64,000 nt of DNA from Mya arenaria (taxonomy: Eukaryota > Mollusca > Bivalvia > Myida > Myidae): positions 86,886,915 to 86,950,914 of the forward strand of contig NC_069124.1 of NCBI RefSeq assembly GCF_026914265.1. The letters run 5' to 3'. Under the pieces are notes generated by a model. The model was given only the letters and a program-made list of their open reading frames with translations. It had not been told where the DNA came from and ran no database searches. Each line of letters starts with the position of its first letter. The stretch's first letter is position 1. A program made the position numbers and the translations under genes. Of this stretch, positions 44,701-57,262 are shown piece after piece.

Positions 44701-47700
44701 CTTTAACAATTACAGTGGGGATAACTACTGATATATAGTACAGAATAGATGTTTAAATACACTTTGGATATTCTTGGTCGATATCACTTCTCTTGGTCCA
44801 CACATTGACCTCACTATAATGCAATGTTTGTATTAGATACAACACTGATCCTACATTTATGTTACTTGCAGGTTGATGATGATGGCGACGATGTACTAGA
44901 TGAACAGAGAATGCAGCAGGCTGCGCAGTTTGGCTGGTTCAATGACCTGTACATGTTTGATACTGGTAAACCTCACAGTTATCATCTTGTATCGAAAAAT
45001 AAAATTTTGTGAAGTGATCTTGGTGGTTTAATATATATGTAAGATATTCTGCACCTTAACATGAAAGTAAAGTTTGTTGAAGATCTTTTTCAAATAATAT
45101 GACCGTAAACACGCTGAAATTGTTTTTTAGCTCGACTATTTGAAGAATAGGTAGGCTATACTACCCGCCCCGGCGTCGTCGTCCAGTTAAAGTTTTAGGG
45201 CAAGTTGGAATATTTGTTAATAACTTCTATATCCTTTGTCAATTGACTTAATACTTCACACAGTTGTTCAGGACCATCACACAATGAGGTTACATAACTC
45301 CATATTATCCTAAATACAAGTTATGGCCCCTGATTGACTTAGGTTAAAGTTTTAGGGCAGGTTAAAGCTTTAGGGCAAGTTGGGATTTTCACTTAAAACT
45401 CCCAATACCATTCATTCAATTGACTTAATGTTTCACACAGATGTTCAGAGCCATCACATAATGAGGTTAGATAACTCCATATTATCTTTTATACAAATTA
45501 TGGCCCCTGATTGACTATGGAACTTAGGTTTAAGTTTTAGGGCAGGTTGGGATATTGTTTAATAACTTCTATACCCTTCATTCAATTGACTTAATACTTC
45601 ACACAATTGTTCAGGACCATCACCCAATGAGGTTACATAAATCCATATCCTTAATACAATTTATGGCCCCTGATTGACTTAGGTTAAAGTTTTAGGCAAG
45701 TAAAAGTTAAGGGCAAGTTGGGATTTTAATAAAAAAAACTTCTATACCATTCTTTAAATGCACTTTATAAAATTCAAAATTATTTACGACCATCTTACAA
45801 CAAGAAACATAACTCTGTTTTAAGCCTAAATACAAATTATGGTACTTGATTGTTTTTTTTTTAATTTCCTTTGAAAGGCATATTTGTATATTCTTATCCA
45901 CATTTTCATAATGGGAAATCAAGTTATTTGAATGACTTGCGTTACTGTTTGGGCCGGCTGGTGGGAGGGCAGCATCAAAGTCACCTTATGTATCGAATAA
46001 TTTTAGTTAGGTTTGACATTAAGAGACCAAACTTGGTATTATTACATCGTTATTGTATTCTAAGTCAAAGCGGCGTAGTCGAGCGCGCTGTCTTACGACG
46101 GCTCTTGTTTAATCTTATTTATTGTGCATTTACTCCACATGGGTTTCTCTTCATTTCAAAACTGCATTGGAAGATCATAATGAAAATACGTTATATAATA
46201 TACTATGGGTTATCTGTCCATATTGGCCCAAATAAGAATTGCTATCTGTCCAACAAGGCCTTTTTGGGGTATTTGTCACATTTCTGTAAAAGTTCTGATT
46301 TTTTCCTTGCAGTTCTTATTTGTTCATTGCAAAGAACATAAAAATACACTTAGCATTAGTTAACTGTGCTTTACTTGAAGATATTCAATGTAAAAACAGC
46401 AACAACTATACTGCTTTAACTCTGACTGTGTTATGTTTTGCTTGTATTTTAGTCACCAAACTATGGTCCAAGCCCATGCACATGAATTTGGGTATACCAA
46501 CTGCAAGGGCAGCTCATGGCATGTGTGCCGTGGGGAGAAATCTCATCATTTTTGGAGGCAGGGACACAGAAAAGAGAACCAATGATATACACATATATAA
46601 TATAGGTTAGGAGCTGCTAAATGTGAATAGATGCAAAAACAAATGTATACATTGTAGAACCTTTTTATATGTTAAATTATGTTCTGAAAGAAATGTTCTT
46701 CCTATTTTGATTTGAAAAATAATGTTTAAGATACATGTAAGATTTTACTGACTGAGTCAATTATTTTTTGCAGATACAAGAAAATGGAACTTGGAAATGG
46801 AGATAAGAGGGGAGCTCCCTGCTGCCCGCTCCTTCCACACAACTACCGCAGTTGGGAATCAGGTGATTGTGATCGGTGGACGTGGGCAGGATAACACACA
46901 TCTTGCTGATCTCCATGTGTTTGATACTGGTGAGTTTACTTCTTGTGTTTCCTAAACAGATGGAAACACTACAGTTCAGTTATGGCTCCTCAATGTTAAA
47001 AAATGTTCAGTTTGTGATTTTGATCTGATAATATTGAATGGACAAACAATAACAAAAGAATATGATCACATGAGATGTATACGCCTTGGTCACGATATAA
47101 TGACAAAAAGTGTTTCACAAAGGGTAAAAAATAAAAGTATTCAAATAGCCAAATTACATACGTTCCATAACAGTAGGGTCATGTTGTTATAATAATTCGA
47201 ATAAAATCATTAGGTTCGAGCTCCAGTTTTTTTTTCAAGGAGGTTTATGTATCAAGGAATACTGAAAAAAAATTATTTCGTGATATATATTTAAATGCTT
47301 TTGATAATGTGACTGAACTCCTTTATAATGCTTTTTTTTAGCCAGGCTTGTTGCATAGGTGCCAAATAAACAGTTATGGGCAAAAGAATTGACTTTATTC
47401 CTTCTTAGCAGAAATAAATGAGATTTAACCATAAATGTCATGATATTATTTTGCATTTGACTGCTTGTAAATGATCTACCATTTTTAGAAGCCCAAGGAA
47501 GCAAATAAAAGTGATTTTTTTTAACACCAGAATCAAAAACAAACAAGGCCATACCAATTTTTCAGCATTATCTTGATGCATAAATTTTTTAGATCACTTT
47601 CTGTATCCGGTCCGAAGTGTCTACGGATGGGATAAAAGGCACACTATATATTTACATATGAACTTTAAGCTCAGTTACAAACCTAGTATAAACATCTCTT

Positions 47701-50700
47701 GTTGCAAAAATGCTAACAGAACACAAAAATGAAGTACAAGATATTTAATATTTCTAGATTTCAGTAAGACAACCTTTTACAATGTAATTGTAATTTGATA
47801 ATCGGACCTTTTAAGTTCAGTTTTAAGTTGCAACTTTCAAAGGTGAAAATTCATTGAATTATAATGGTGTCAATCAGTATATGATTTAAATTCCTCATTG
47901 AACACCAAATGTAAGACTTTTCACTAGTTCAGTTGTTAGAAATAGACACGATGTAAATGTACCATGTGTTGTTAGTGTCTACGGATGGGACATAAAACTT
48001 TTTAATGTAATACCAAGCTGCAGGCATAAGATATTCCCTGATGGTATCCACAATACTTATACTGTATCCAGTTACTAACTACTTCAATGTTTCAAGGAAA
48101 TTTTAACTTAGAAACATGTTTAATTAACAATAACCAGGGCATTTTATATAGTACCCACGGGTCCGACTATCAGACCCATTCCTAAAGCAAAATATGATAT
48201 ATTTTTCCAATCTTCAGAAAAAAATCCCAATCAAAAGTAAAACAGTGTTTTTACCTGTACCGGTTCATTCAACATCCTAAAATTAGGTGATGTAAAGTTT
48301 TGGGGATAACTGAATTCAGAAATCATTGATTTGCATCACATTCAGAGATCATTTGAAATAAAAAAAATAGTATCTGTCATGATTCATTGCAATAAATATT
48401 TACACCCAAGAATTAAGATTTCAGCTGTTTTAAGGCATTTGAAAGGGAAAATAAACTTATATTTAATAATTTCCTCATTTGCAGGAGACTAAAAAGCTTG
48501 TTATTTTATCTGTAAATTTTCTCAATTTAGGCATAATTGTGACGCAAAATTCCCAAAATGTCTAGGATACTTTTTCAAAAAATGGGCAGAAAAAGCCCTG
48601 ATAACTGATATATATATATACTCCAAAACTGAGAAACTGTTCTGAATCATATGTAAAAATGACATTTTGTCAATGACCTTTTCTTAACTACTTAAGAACT
48701 CAGAAAATAAATAATTCATATGCCTCGGCCAAGGTCATTGTCATTACTTGAGATTGGATGTTCTCTCCATTGAGTAACTTTACATCATTTTTATTCGGTA
48801 CCTTTCCGGACACATCTACTGACAAAATACAGTTCCTGCAGTCAGCCTATCTTTCCTTGTCTTTCTTGGTGTTAGTTTCCACTTCTTTCCATTGGTGTTG
48901 TCTATTTTCCCTGTTGGTCGCCTAACTTGTAGGAAGGAAGCAATCCCACTACCAAAGCTAGTATGGTATTTGGTTATATTCCTATCAAGCACACATTGCA
49001 ACACATTGTTGTATTCTGTCTTCTTTTCTTGTGAAATCCCTCCATGACTCAATTTCACATCCTTTTAATGTTGTTCATATTGACTGTTTCGCTCAGCTTT
49101 AAATTTCTTCTAGCACTCTTTGGTAAAATAACACCCTTTTCTTCCAAATTTCATCTCATCATTGGTGACATACTCTATCAGTTTTTCTTACACTCTTGTT
49201 TTACGCTTTGGTGTTGTACGCATACTTTCTTTTACTTTTGGTATTGCTCTATATTTTGTACTTCTTGCTTCTTGAATTAAATGGAGGCTCACACATCTCA
49301 TTACTTATATTTCAGCTGAATTTGTGGCTGTTCTGGATCTGTTAATATCATCGTTGTCTATTGTACCATCTGTTTTTGTTTGATCAATGTTTGTAGTATC
49401 TTGGTCTGTTGAAAGTCTATTTTGCACACTGTATTTTTTTAAGTTTTATCCCCATCGTCCAATTCTGTACTTTAAGCATCTTTAAGCACATTCTTCTTCT
49501 TTTTCAGGCGTTCATTTTCTTTCATTTCTCTATTCTTATTGTTACACGGTGTCTGTCTAGGAGTCTGGTTTTCTCCATTAGTTTTGTTTGCGATATTGTC
49601 TGCACCTTCTTTCTTTTTGGCAAGCTATTTCATTTTCTTTTCTCTCCATATTTATTATTGTTTTTTGGTTTCTCTTGGATCACTTTCTTTTCTCCCTTTG
49701 TCAATTTGCCTATCATGTGTTTTTCCTTTCAGCATCTTTCCTCTTCATTTCATCATATTTTTCATTTCTTTGATTTTTCTGTTTTCCCCTGTATCATTTC
49801 ATTCTAAGTGCTTTTGCACTTACATTAATGTCAATTTCAGGTATATTTGAATGGTTTTTATTTCTCTGCTTGTCCATTTTTGTATTAATGTTAATTCTAG
49901 TCACACCTGAATTTATAAATGGACATTTCGTACATAGCGTGATTTAAATGTCCCATCCGTAGACATTTACCAGCTTTACTGTACTTCATTTTCTTAACCA
50001 TAAATAAATTTCTAATAGGCCTCTTTATGTCTGGCTAAAACAGCATAATCCATCCTGTATTTTGGCTACTTATTTTAACTCCCAAACATACACACTATAG
50101 AAAAAAATAAATTTCAATGTTTTTAGCAACATATAGAAGTAAAGAAATGAAAATACAAAGGTAATGAGTTGTTTTTGGTAATCCATTGCCTAGGTTTGAA
50201 TATGTGCTACATTTCTGTCAAAGGAAAGTGGTTCAATTCGCTTAATATATATATATATGCAAATTCTGAGCATTTTATGTGTGTCTACGGATGGGACATG
50301 GTGTCTACGGATGGGACATTGACATGTTGAGCTTCATATTTACGAATTACAATCAGATATTAATGCAACAAATAATATATTTGGTCACTGAATGGAAATG
50401 CAAAATCTGCCTGGTTGGTTATATGCTAAGCATATTCCTTGCTGGGAAAAACATGCGTCTATGGATGGGACAAAAATTTCTGTATTTTTGGGTGCATACT
50501 TAGGCGTATAATAAATTTGGTAATGTAGGTATTATGTATAAATTTCTTATTGCTATTAATAAATGAGTTGTAGTTCTTCAAATTGAGGGTCATATTTTCA
50601 CAAAATACCATATTGCTAAGAAATTTTGGCCATTTTGTATCCCTGAATTGAAAAAGCCAGATTTTGGTAACGAAATGGTGGGTTCAGTTATTTTAGTAGT

Positions 50701-53700
50701 ACTACGTCAGTTTTTATGCAATTTAAATGAAATAACCAGCTACAGAAAGAAGACTAAATTGCTTACTCAATGCTCAAGATATCTGATAAAATTATTTTCC
50801 AGTATTTTTTATTTTTTATGTTAAAAAAGGGGTAATTTTGAAATGAAACATCGTAACGACAGTTTTTAGCCACATTTTGGCTATTTCGAGTCTGAAATTA
50901 GAAAACGTGTCAAATCAAGCGATGGAAGTCTGTATAAGTTGAGTCAACAGATATATTCTACATGTCATGAGACATAAAAAAGACAATTTTAACATAACAT
51001 GTTAAGAAAATTACACCGTAACAACAGTAAAAAGGAAATTGTCATTATATCGTGACCAAGGCAATAATATCTTAAGTCCAAGGGTTCTAAAAACCAGCAA
51101 TTTGCCAGTCTGGGCTGATTTTGACCAAGCCATACCGTTTTCAGTTTCAAAAAGGGTAAAAAAAATTGGTCCAATTTTTTTTTATAAATTTGGCCCAAAA
51201 AGACTAAGTCAATAAAATTTGTAGAAATTATAATACACAATCCTTCTTTGGTCATTCACACATTCAAAATAAACCCCAATAAAAGTGTCCTGGTTACCAT
51301 CAGACTGACCCGACCAGCTGCTTTTTCCGCTATGCTGAACACTCGATACCTGTTAATTAGCAGACGCTTGCAATCGGTCCTGCCCTTATTCTATAGGACA
51401 TCAACAGCGATGCGCTTGATTAACTAGTCTCAAAGCTGAGTGTGCCGCTTAAGTCATTTTAATAAAATATAATGAAAAATTTGTTGTCTATATCAAATTT
51501 AATGTTAGAAGCCTTGATTATGAATATAGATATATTTGTTTATTAAAGATTATCAGTTGAATGTTGATCCACTGAAGCATTAAGCAAATAAAATTTCACT
51601 TTTTGTCGTCTGACCGCTTCTCGCCAGCCACAATTAATTAAGATCGCAGTGTTTCTTGCTAGAAACGCCGCAGAATTTGATGAGAATCTCATTTAAAATT
51701 AAGATTTTATCAAATACTATCAAAGTCGGCTATGATGGTTTTAAAGTCCTCTTACGAGTTGCCACATCGCAAAAAAGTATTGATAGAATACACATCATGA
51801 AAATGTGTGACATAATTCTTCGGACATTTCTTTTTAATCAGACTTTGTAACCGTTTTTTGGGGGGGTGGGGTTGTCACCGGGTCCGGACTGATTTAGGTT
51901 CCATACTTTTAGAAGCCCTACTTAAGGCAGTTGACTCCACAATATTATAATGCTCATTCGTTTATTCAATGGTAATTCAACAGCTCACATTATTTTACTA
52001 GAGCAGTGTTGTATGACCTCATCACATGTTCAAACTTTTAGGATTTCGTTTCTGTCTGTAACATATGTGGTAAAAAGTGTAAATCCTACCATTCTCCTAT
52101 AACAGAAACATATGAGTGGTCACAGCCGAAGCTGAATGGAGAAGTGCCATGTGCCAGGGGACAGCACTCTGTTGCTGTAGTAGTTGGACTGCTTGTCCTG
52201 TTTGGGGGCTCTTCAGATTATGATGCTGAGAACAGGATGTGCCGGAAATTCTTTGGAGACACTTACACCTTACAAACTGGTATGTAAAGAAATGTCATGT
52301 TAGCTCACCTGGCCATGAAGTGTTCAAAGTGAACTATTGTGATTAACCAATGTCCGTCACTCATCTGTTGTTTGTCGTCCAGCGTCAACATTTAAAATTT
52401 TAACATCTCTGAAACCCCTTGGCCCTAGACCCTTGATATTTGATATGCAGCCTCATAAAGTGGTCCTTTACCAACATTTTTCAAATTATGTCTATGTGGT
52501 TGGTATTAGCCCGGCCCCAAAGGTCACAAAATTTCTATACACTTAAAAAAACAAATCTTTGAAATCTTTCTTCTCAAAAATCTTTGAAATCTTTCCTCTC
52601 TGAAACATCAAGGCCAAGCCCGGTGTTATTTGGTATGCAGCCTCATTTAGTGGTCCTTTACAAAGAGTTTTCAAATTATGTCACTGGGGTCAAATTTGGC
52701 CCCTCCCCAGAGGTCACAAGTTTTTTATAGTTAAACTGTGTTTGGTCGAACAGGCAGTCGAGAAGCGGCGGTCTCTCGAGGTCACAGCTTAGTCCTGAAC
52801 ATTTTTCCTTCTATTTTCATATAAAAATATATTGACGCTGCATAGAAACCGAGATAAGTTGAGGAGTCGAGCACAATAGCCAGTCACAAGTACACAAATC
52901 ATGCACAAAACCTTATGACTCCTTCGAGGTCATTATTTCAGACTTTTTCCCCGAACGCGTTGTTTCAAAATAAACCGAAACTTGCTAGGTGTTAAAACTT
53001 TCGCAAGTTGTAAGAATTACAATGACAGTTGAAGGGTTTTTGATTAAGTGTGAAAAAAACTTTTTATCACTGTTTACACATGACTGCTTTTAGTTTATAA
53101 GGCCATTTGAGAAGATAATTAATATTATAATATGCCCCCTGGTTGACCTAGGATCTTATGTTAAAGTTTTAGGGCAAGTTGAGATTTTAATAAAAGAAAC
53201 TTCTATACAGTTGACTTAATATTTCGCACTATTAATGACGAGCATCTTACAGTAAGGTTACATAACTCCATTTTAACCCTCGATACAAATTATGGCCCTT
53301 GTTTGACTTTTTTATTGACTGGCAGATTTTTATATTCTTAACCAGGTTTTCACAAAGGGAAAACTAGTTACTAGAATGACTTGCATCATTGTTCAGGCGG
53401 ATTGGTGGAAGGGGAGCTTCAAAGTCACTTTATGTGTTGAATAATTTAGGTAGGTTTGACATATAGTGACCAAACTTGGTATATAGGAAGACTTTATGGA
53501 GACCTTTCACGGGATTGCGTTTGAGGCCCCTGGGATAAATGACAAGGTCAAAGCTTCTATAAAAAGAAAAATGGTTGGTATTGAATAACTTAAGTTAGGA
53601 TGGACATATTGCAACCAAACTTGGTATGTGAGAAGAGTTTTTAGATATCTTTTATAAGATTGTGTTTTGGCTCCCAGAGTTATGGTCTTGGCCAAGGTCA

Positions 53701-54249
53701 CTGTTGCTGAAAATAGAAATATGGTTAGTACTGTATAACTTAAGTAAGGGTTGACATAGCTTGATCAAACTAGGTATATCAAACAAGTTTATTGAGAGCT
53801 TTCATTGGATTGCCTTTTGGCACCTAGGGTCAAGGTCACTGTTTCTAAAAAAAGATTACTGTTTGGTACTGAATTACTTTAGTTATGGTTGACTTACTGT
53901 GACCGAACTTGATAAGTTGATATGATATATAGGAAGAGTTTATGGAGGACCTTCATGGGATTGTGTTTTAGGCCCCAAGGATCATGGTCACTGTTACAAA
54001 ACAAGAAGAAAGCAGTTGAAACTGAATCTCTTCTGCCAATCATTCTTCGGCGTAGTCAAGCGCGCTGTCTTTATGACAGCTCTTGTTTCAATTATAATTA
54101 TGATTACTGAGCAGCATACTTCATTTTTGTTTTTATTGATTAAAATATTTCTTGATTCATTTGACAGAAGTGAAACTTTATCATTCTTTTAACATTTTAT
54201 TACAGCGGATCTTTTAAAAGGAGGAGTTCGGCCTGTGAACAGTTCTTGA
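41731..54249 (+). CDS. Kelch-propeller protein, KLHDC1/KLHDC2-like
   Basis: Eight coding exons with consistent phases: 41731-41944, 42208-42360, 44493-44638, 44872-44965, 46453-46605, 46774-46929, 52106-52279, 54206-54249; 377 residues. Six kelch blades are visible from their double-Gly strands: MYIFGGVIHS, LYLYGGLNQ, LIYYFGGFGPQG, LIIFGGRDTEKRTNDIHIYN, VIVIGGRGQDNTHLADLHVF and LLVLFGGSSDYD. The third blade has an acidic insert (EEDDWEDV, VDDDGDDVLDEQ) before GWFNDLYMFDT, as in human KLHDC1/2 (GWNDHVHILDT). SARDKLQGAV and PTARAAHGMCAVG also match that family. KLHDC2-type proteins are cullin-2 receptors that read C-terminal Gly degrons; this role is inferred. The C-terminus is short (VRPVNSS), without the family's BC-box tail being obvious. 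Many exons end in a split Gly/Glu codon (phase 1), one exon per blade. Confidence 0.85.
42990..43798. mobile_element. 809-bp TA-flanked inverted-terminus element in kelch intron 2
   Basis: Starts CAGTGGAAACTCACTAAACC and ends with its exact complement TTTAGTGAGTTTCCACTG; flanked by TA on both sides. Subterminal repeats of CTCACTAAACCGGAA-type sequence occur near both ends. The TA duplication and CAGTGGAAACTC-like terminus fit a Tigger/pogo-type non-autonomous element. The interior is non-coding. Confidence 0.8.
45130..46112. repeat. AGCTCGAC-type repeat element, copy A (kelch intron 4)
   Basis: Opens with AGCTCGACTATTTGAAGAAT and GGCGTCGTCGTCCAG, contains three imperfect units of about 170-180 bp (GTTTTAGGGCAAGTTGG core at about 45189, 45367 and 45535), and closes with GGCGTAGTCGAGCGCGCTGT and CTCTTGTTT. 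The same closing string and unit occur at 53140-54090, so this is one dispersed family. No coding capacity. Confidence 0.65.
47617..50472. repeat. Six dispersed copies of GTGTCTACGGATGGGACA
   Basis: Copies at 47617-47634 (final base pair changed), 47975-47992, 49949-49965 (inverse orientation), 50281-50298, 50301-50318 (tandem with the previous one, 20-bp step) and 50455-50472 (two changes). All lie inside the 4-kb element, in its subterminal thirds, with none in the coding-like middle. Arrangement and length fit transposase-binding subterminal repeats. Confidence 0.7.
48816..49058 (-). pseudogene. Lys/Arg-rich transposon protein remnant
   Basis: An 80-codon minus-strand frame reads KLSHGGISQEKKTEYNNVLQ and then a GKIDNTNGKKWKLTPRKTRK segment. 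Upstream on the minus strand (to about 49810) several frames carry strongly basic helical runs such as KENERLKKKKN and SMRTTPKRKTRV, broken by many stops. The combination of a basic coil region followed by a (D)xTGKxD...K...RK segment recalls uncharacterised mobile-element ORFs repeated in molluscan genomes; this resemblance is from memory and uncertain. Confidence 0.35.
52290..54095. repeat. Dispersed repeats in kelch intron 7, incl. AGCTCGAC-family copy B
   Basis: 52300-52740 opens with TAGCTCACCTGGCCATGAAG and has two units ending TTTCAAATTATGTC (about 52486 and 52670), a common molluscan repeat type. 53110-54090 matches copy A at 45130-46112: GTTAAAGTTTTAGGGCAAGT, then units of about 130-160 bp containing ACCAAACTTGGTAT, and the closing GGCGTAGTCAAGCGCGCTGT. 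It ends about 115 bases before the last coding exon. Confidence 0.6.
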
Positions 54250-54746
54250 GATGGACCAGCAGCAGTATGAACATCCACTGTACTGCAGGACCTTCATATA
54301 TATGTGGGGAAGATTTGGCTATGAATATATTTTAAGAACATAAATTGTGCAGAGGGATATAGCCAGTAATAATGACAGTATCTTTGTTTTTAACCAGTCC
54401 ACAAATGTTACAAAGGCGTCCTAAATGGAATTATTTGATTCATTGATTACTTACGTACCAAGGAAGGAGTAAGACGAAGGCAAGTCTAGATGACATTATA
54501 TGGAGTCAGTCAGTGCTTGTAAACACTTGTTTATGTATCTGAATATAAATGAGCTTCAAACCTGACAATCTAGGCCTTCAATAGTTACATAAGGGCTTGA
54601 CCCAGGTCAGTGAAACACAATATGCTTTGCCTCATGACACTAATTGAGCACAACTGGGCCAGCTGTCCGTTCAAGAACATGTTTGTTTAATTTAGACTTG
54701 CATAGAATTCATTGAAAAGCTCTACAGAATAGTCTACCGGCATATA

Positions 54747-54752
54747 AATAAA
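54747..54752 (+). terminator. Kelch gene poly(A) signal candidate
   Basis: AATAAA about 500 bases after the stop codon, within AT-rich 3' sequence. Confidence 0.45.
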
Positions 54753-54759
54753 TTGTAAA

Positions 54760-55680
54760 CAATAATTGTATAAATATTAATCGTTTCTAATTAAAAGTGT
54801 TCACTGAATACGATGTACTAGTATTTCTGTGTTAGAAATGTTGTTTTGTATACTGATAAATGAATTGTAAAAAACTTTTTATGCTTCTCTACTTAGTTAT
54901 TAGAACATTGATCAAACCCAAATATTATACACATGTATCTCGAGAGTAAAAATGATTAACTATGAACACTGGGGCTCTTTATAGTCATCTGAAATTCTTC
55001 TGCAAAGAAATATAACTATCATTGTGACCTATGCCTATGTTCCGTAACAACCTTGATCCAATGATGATGCAAGTATACTAATGGCCAAAATCGTGTCCGG
55101 TATGGGTTTCATTTGTGCCTTGCAAATCCTAAATGCCAATTTTCAACAGATTACTGTACCGGCAGTACTGGCTCAAATTCCAAAATTCTTTTTCATTGAA
55201 TGCATATTAATGTCCTCTTTCCATCGATACCAAATTTATGAGTGTGCGATATAAAATCAAACAGATATTGTAGTTTTTGTAGACCAGACAAGACTTTGGA
55301 TATTGTAGTTTTTGTAGACCGGACAAGACTTTTGGCCATTAGTATATCATGATCTTTGTTACTTTTAACCTTCACTGAAAATTTCCAGGGAGCTTTCATG
55401 ATCTCTGTTTACGTCATCTTTAACCAAACTTCACAGGAACGTTTCTTGGATGGTCTTAATTCAAATATTACCCAAAGAATTCCTTTCAGAACTCTGATTA
55501 CCATGGTGACGAAAAGGAAAAAAAATAAAAATAGTCCAACAACTTGGCCATATGCTTATATATTTAGTGGGTAGAATTGACTAGTTGTACTCTACCAAGT
55601 TCGCTCATATGCAATGTATAAGATATGTTGTTTACAGCAATGACTAGTGGTCTACCAATTTTGCTCATGGGGGCCATCTA
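54760..55680. other. Intergenic spacer
   Basis: No gene. Contains a two-copy tandem of about 42 bp at 55263-55335 (ATTGTAGTTTTTGTAGACC repeated). Confidence 0.4.
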
Positions 55681-55704
55681 AACTACGCATGTATCGTTAG
55701 TGTA

Positions 55705-57262
55705 CGATCGCTTTTCATCCCCCGCCATGAAAAGGCGAGGGGATATAGTAATCATGTAATGGTAGGCACGATTCCATGCGTGTGTGCGTCCGTCCATCCC
55801 ACATTCATTTCTTTACATCTCTTCTTACATTTCTCATGCGATTTCTACCAAACTTTCACAGATTGATGATCATAAAGTAAAGCAGCGCATATTGTCGGGC
55901 TTTTGCAATGCGACCATTTTTGAAAGAGTTATAGCCCTTTGTTTATTTTACCGAAAAAAAATTGGTTTCTTCGCAACTCCTCTTACGTTTTTCATGCGAT
56001 TTCTACCAAACTTTCACAGATTGATAATCATAAAGTGAAGCAGCGCATATTGTCGTGCTTTCCTGATTTGACCATTTTTGAAAGAGTAATTGCCCTTTGC
56101 TTATTTTACATTTAAAATTGGTTTCTTCGCAACTCCTCTTACGTTTTTCATGCAATTTCTACCAAACTTTCACAGATTGATGATCATAAAGACAAAGTGA
56201 AGCAGCGCATATTGTCGGGCTTTCCTGATTTGACCATTTTTGAAAGAGTTATTGCCCTTTGCTTATTTTACATTTAAAATTGGTTTCTTCGCAACTCCTC
56301 TTACGTTTTTCATGCGATTTCTACCAAACTTTAACGGATTGATGATCATAAAGTGAAGCAGCGCATGTTGTCGGGCTTTCCCGATTCGACCATTTTTGAA
56401 AGAGTTATTGGCCTTTGCTTATTTTACTTTAAAATTGGTTTCTTTGTAAACCCTCTTACGTTTTTCATGCAATTTCTACCAAACTTCCACAGATTGATGA
56501 CCATAAAGTGAAGCAGTGCATTTTGTCTGGCTTTTGCGATTTGACCATTTGTGAAAGAGTTATTGCCCTTTGCTTATTTTACATTTAAAATTGGTTTCTT
56601 CGCAACTGCTCTTACGTTTTTCATGCGATTTCTACCAAACTTTCACAGATTGATGACTATAAAGTGACGCAGTGCATATTGATGGACTTTCCCGATTCGA
56701 CCATTTTTGAAAGAGTTATTGCCCTTTGCTTATTTTACATTTAAAATTGGTTTCTTCGCAAATCCTCTTACGTTTTTCATGCGATTTCTACCAAACTTTC
56801 ACAGATTGATGGCTATATAGTGACGCAGCGCATATTATCGGGCTTTCGCGATTCGGCCATTTTTGAAAGAGTTATTGCCCTTTTTTACATTTAAAACTGG
56901 TTTCTTCCCAACTCCTCTTACGTTTTTCATGCGATTTCTACCAAACTTTCACAGATTGATGACTATATAGTGACGCAGTGCATATTGTTGGACTTTCGCG
57001 ATTCGACCATTTTTGAAAGAGTTATTGCCCTTTCTTTATTTTACATTTAAAATTGGTTTCTTCGCAACTCCTCTTAGGTTTATGACTATATAGTTACACA
57101 GTGCATATTGTCAGGCTTTCGCAATTTGACCTTTTTCGAACGAGTTATTGCGCTTTCTTAATTTTGCGCATTTCTTATGTTCCTGAGAAACTACCCTTAC
57201 CATTGATTAGCTTTCGTTACAAAAAATGTCCCCATGAGGCGGGGGATATAGCTGTCTGTGAC
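55705..57262. repeat. 156-bp tandem array with CCCCGCC/GGCGGGG borders
   Basis: About eight and a half units of 150-162 bp, each with TTACGTTTTTCATGCGATTT and TTGAAAGAGTTATTGCCCTT, starting at 55971, 56127, 56289, 56443, 56600, 56756, 56906 and 57062 by the TCGCAACTCCTC marker. The border at 55717 reads CATCCCCCGCCATGAAAAGG, and the right border at 57232 reads CCATGAGGCGGGGGATATAG; GGCG-GGGGATATAG thus occurs at both ends, with a CGTCCGTCC microsatellite-like scrap at 55788. This resembles the pearl-like layout: tandem core, short unique borders. Confidence 0.8.

Larger units (their letters stand above)
47083..51062. mobile_element. 4-kb DNA element with 23-bp perfect inverted termini (kelch intron 6)
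   Basis: GCCTTGGTCACGATATAATG plus ACA at 47083-47105 is repeated exactly in inverse complement at 51040-51062. No clear target duplication is visible at the borders. The interior holds six copies of an 18-nt motif (see 47617-50472) and a pyrimidine-rich zone at about 48800-49850 whose minus strand reads as a Lys/Arg-rich protein remnant. The superfamily is not recognised. Confidence 0.6.

Noticed and set aside
49044-49850. Phe/Leu/Ser-rich plus-strand ORFs that look like membrane proteins
   Set aside because: The plus strand is simply the complement of the purine-rich, Lys/Arg-coding remnant on the minus strand; no start context, splice pattern or homology.
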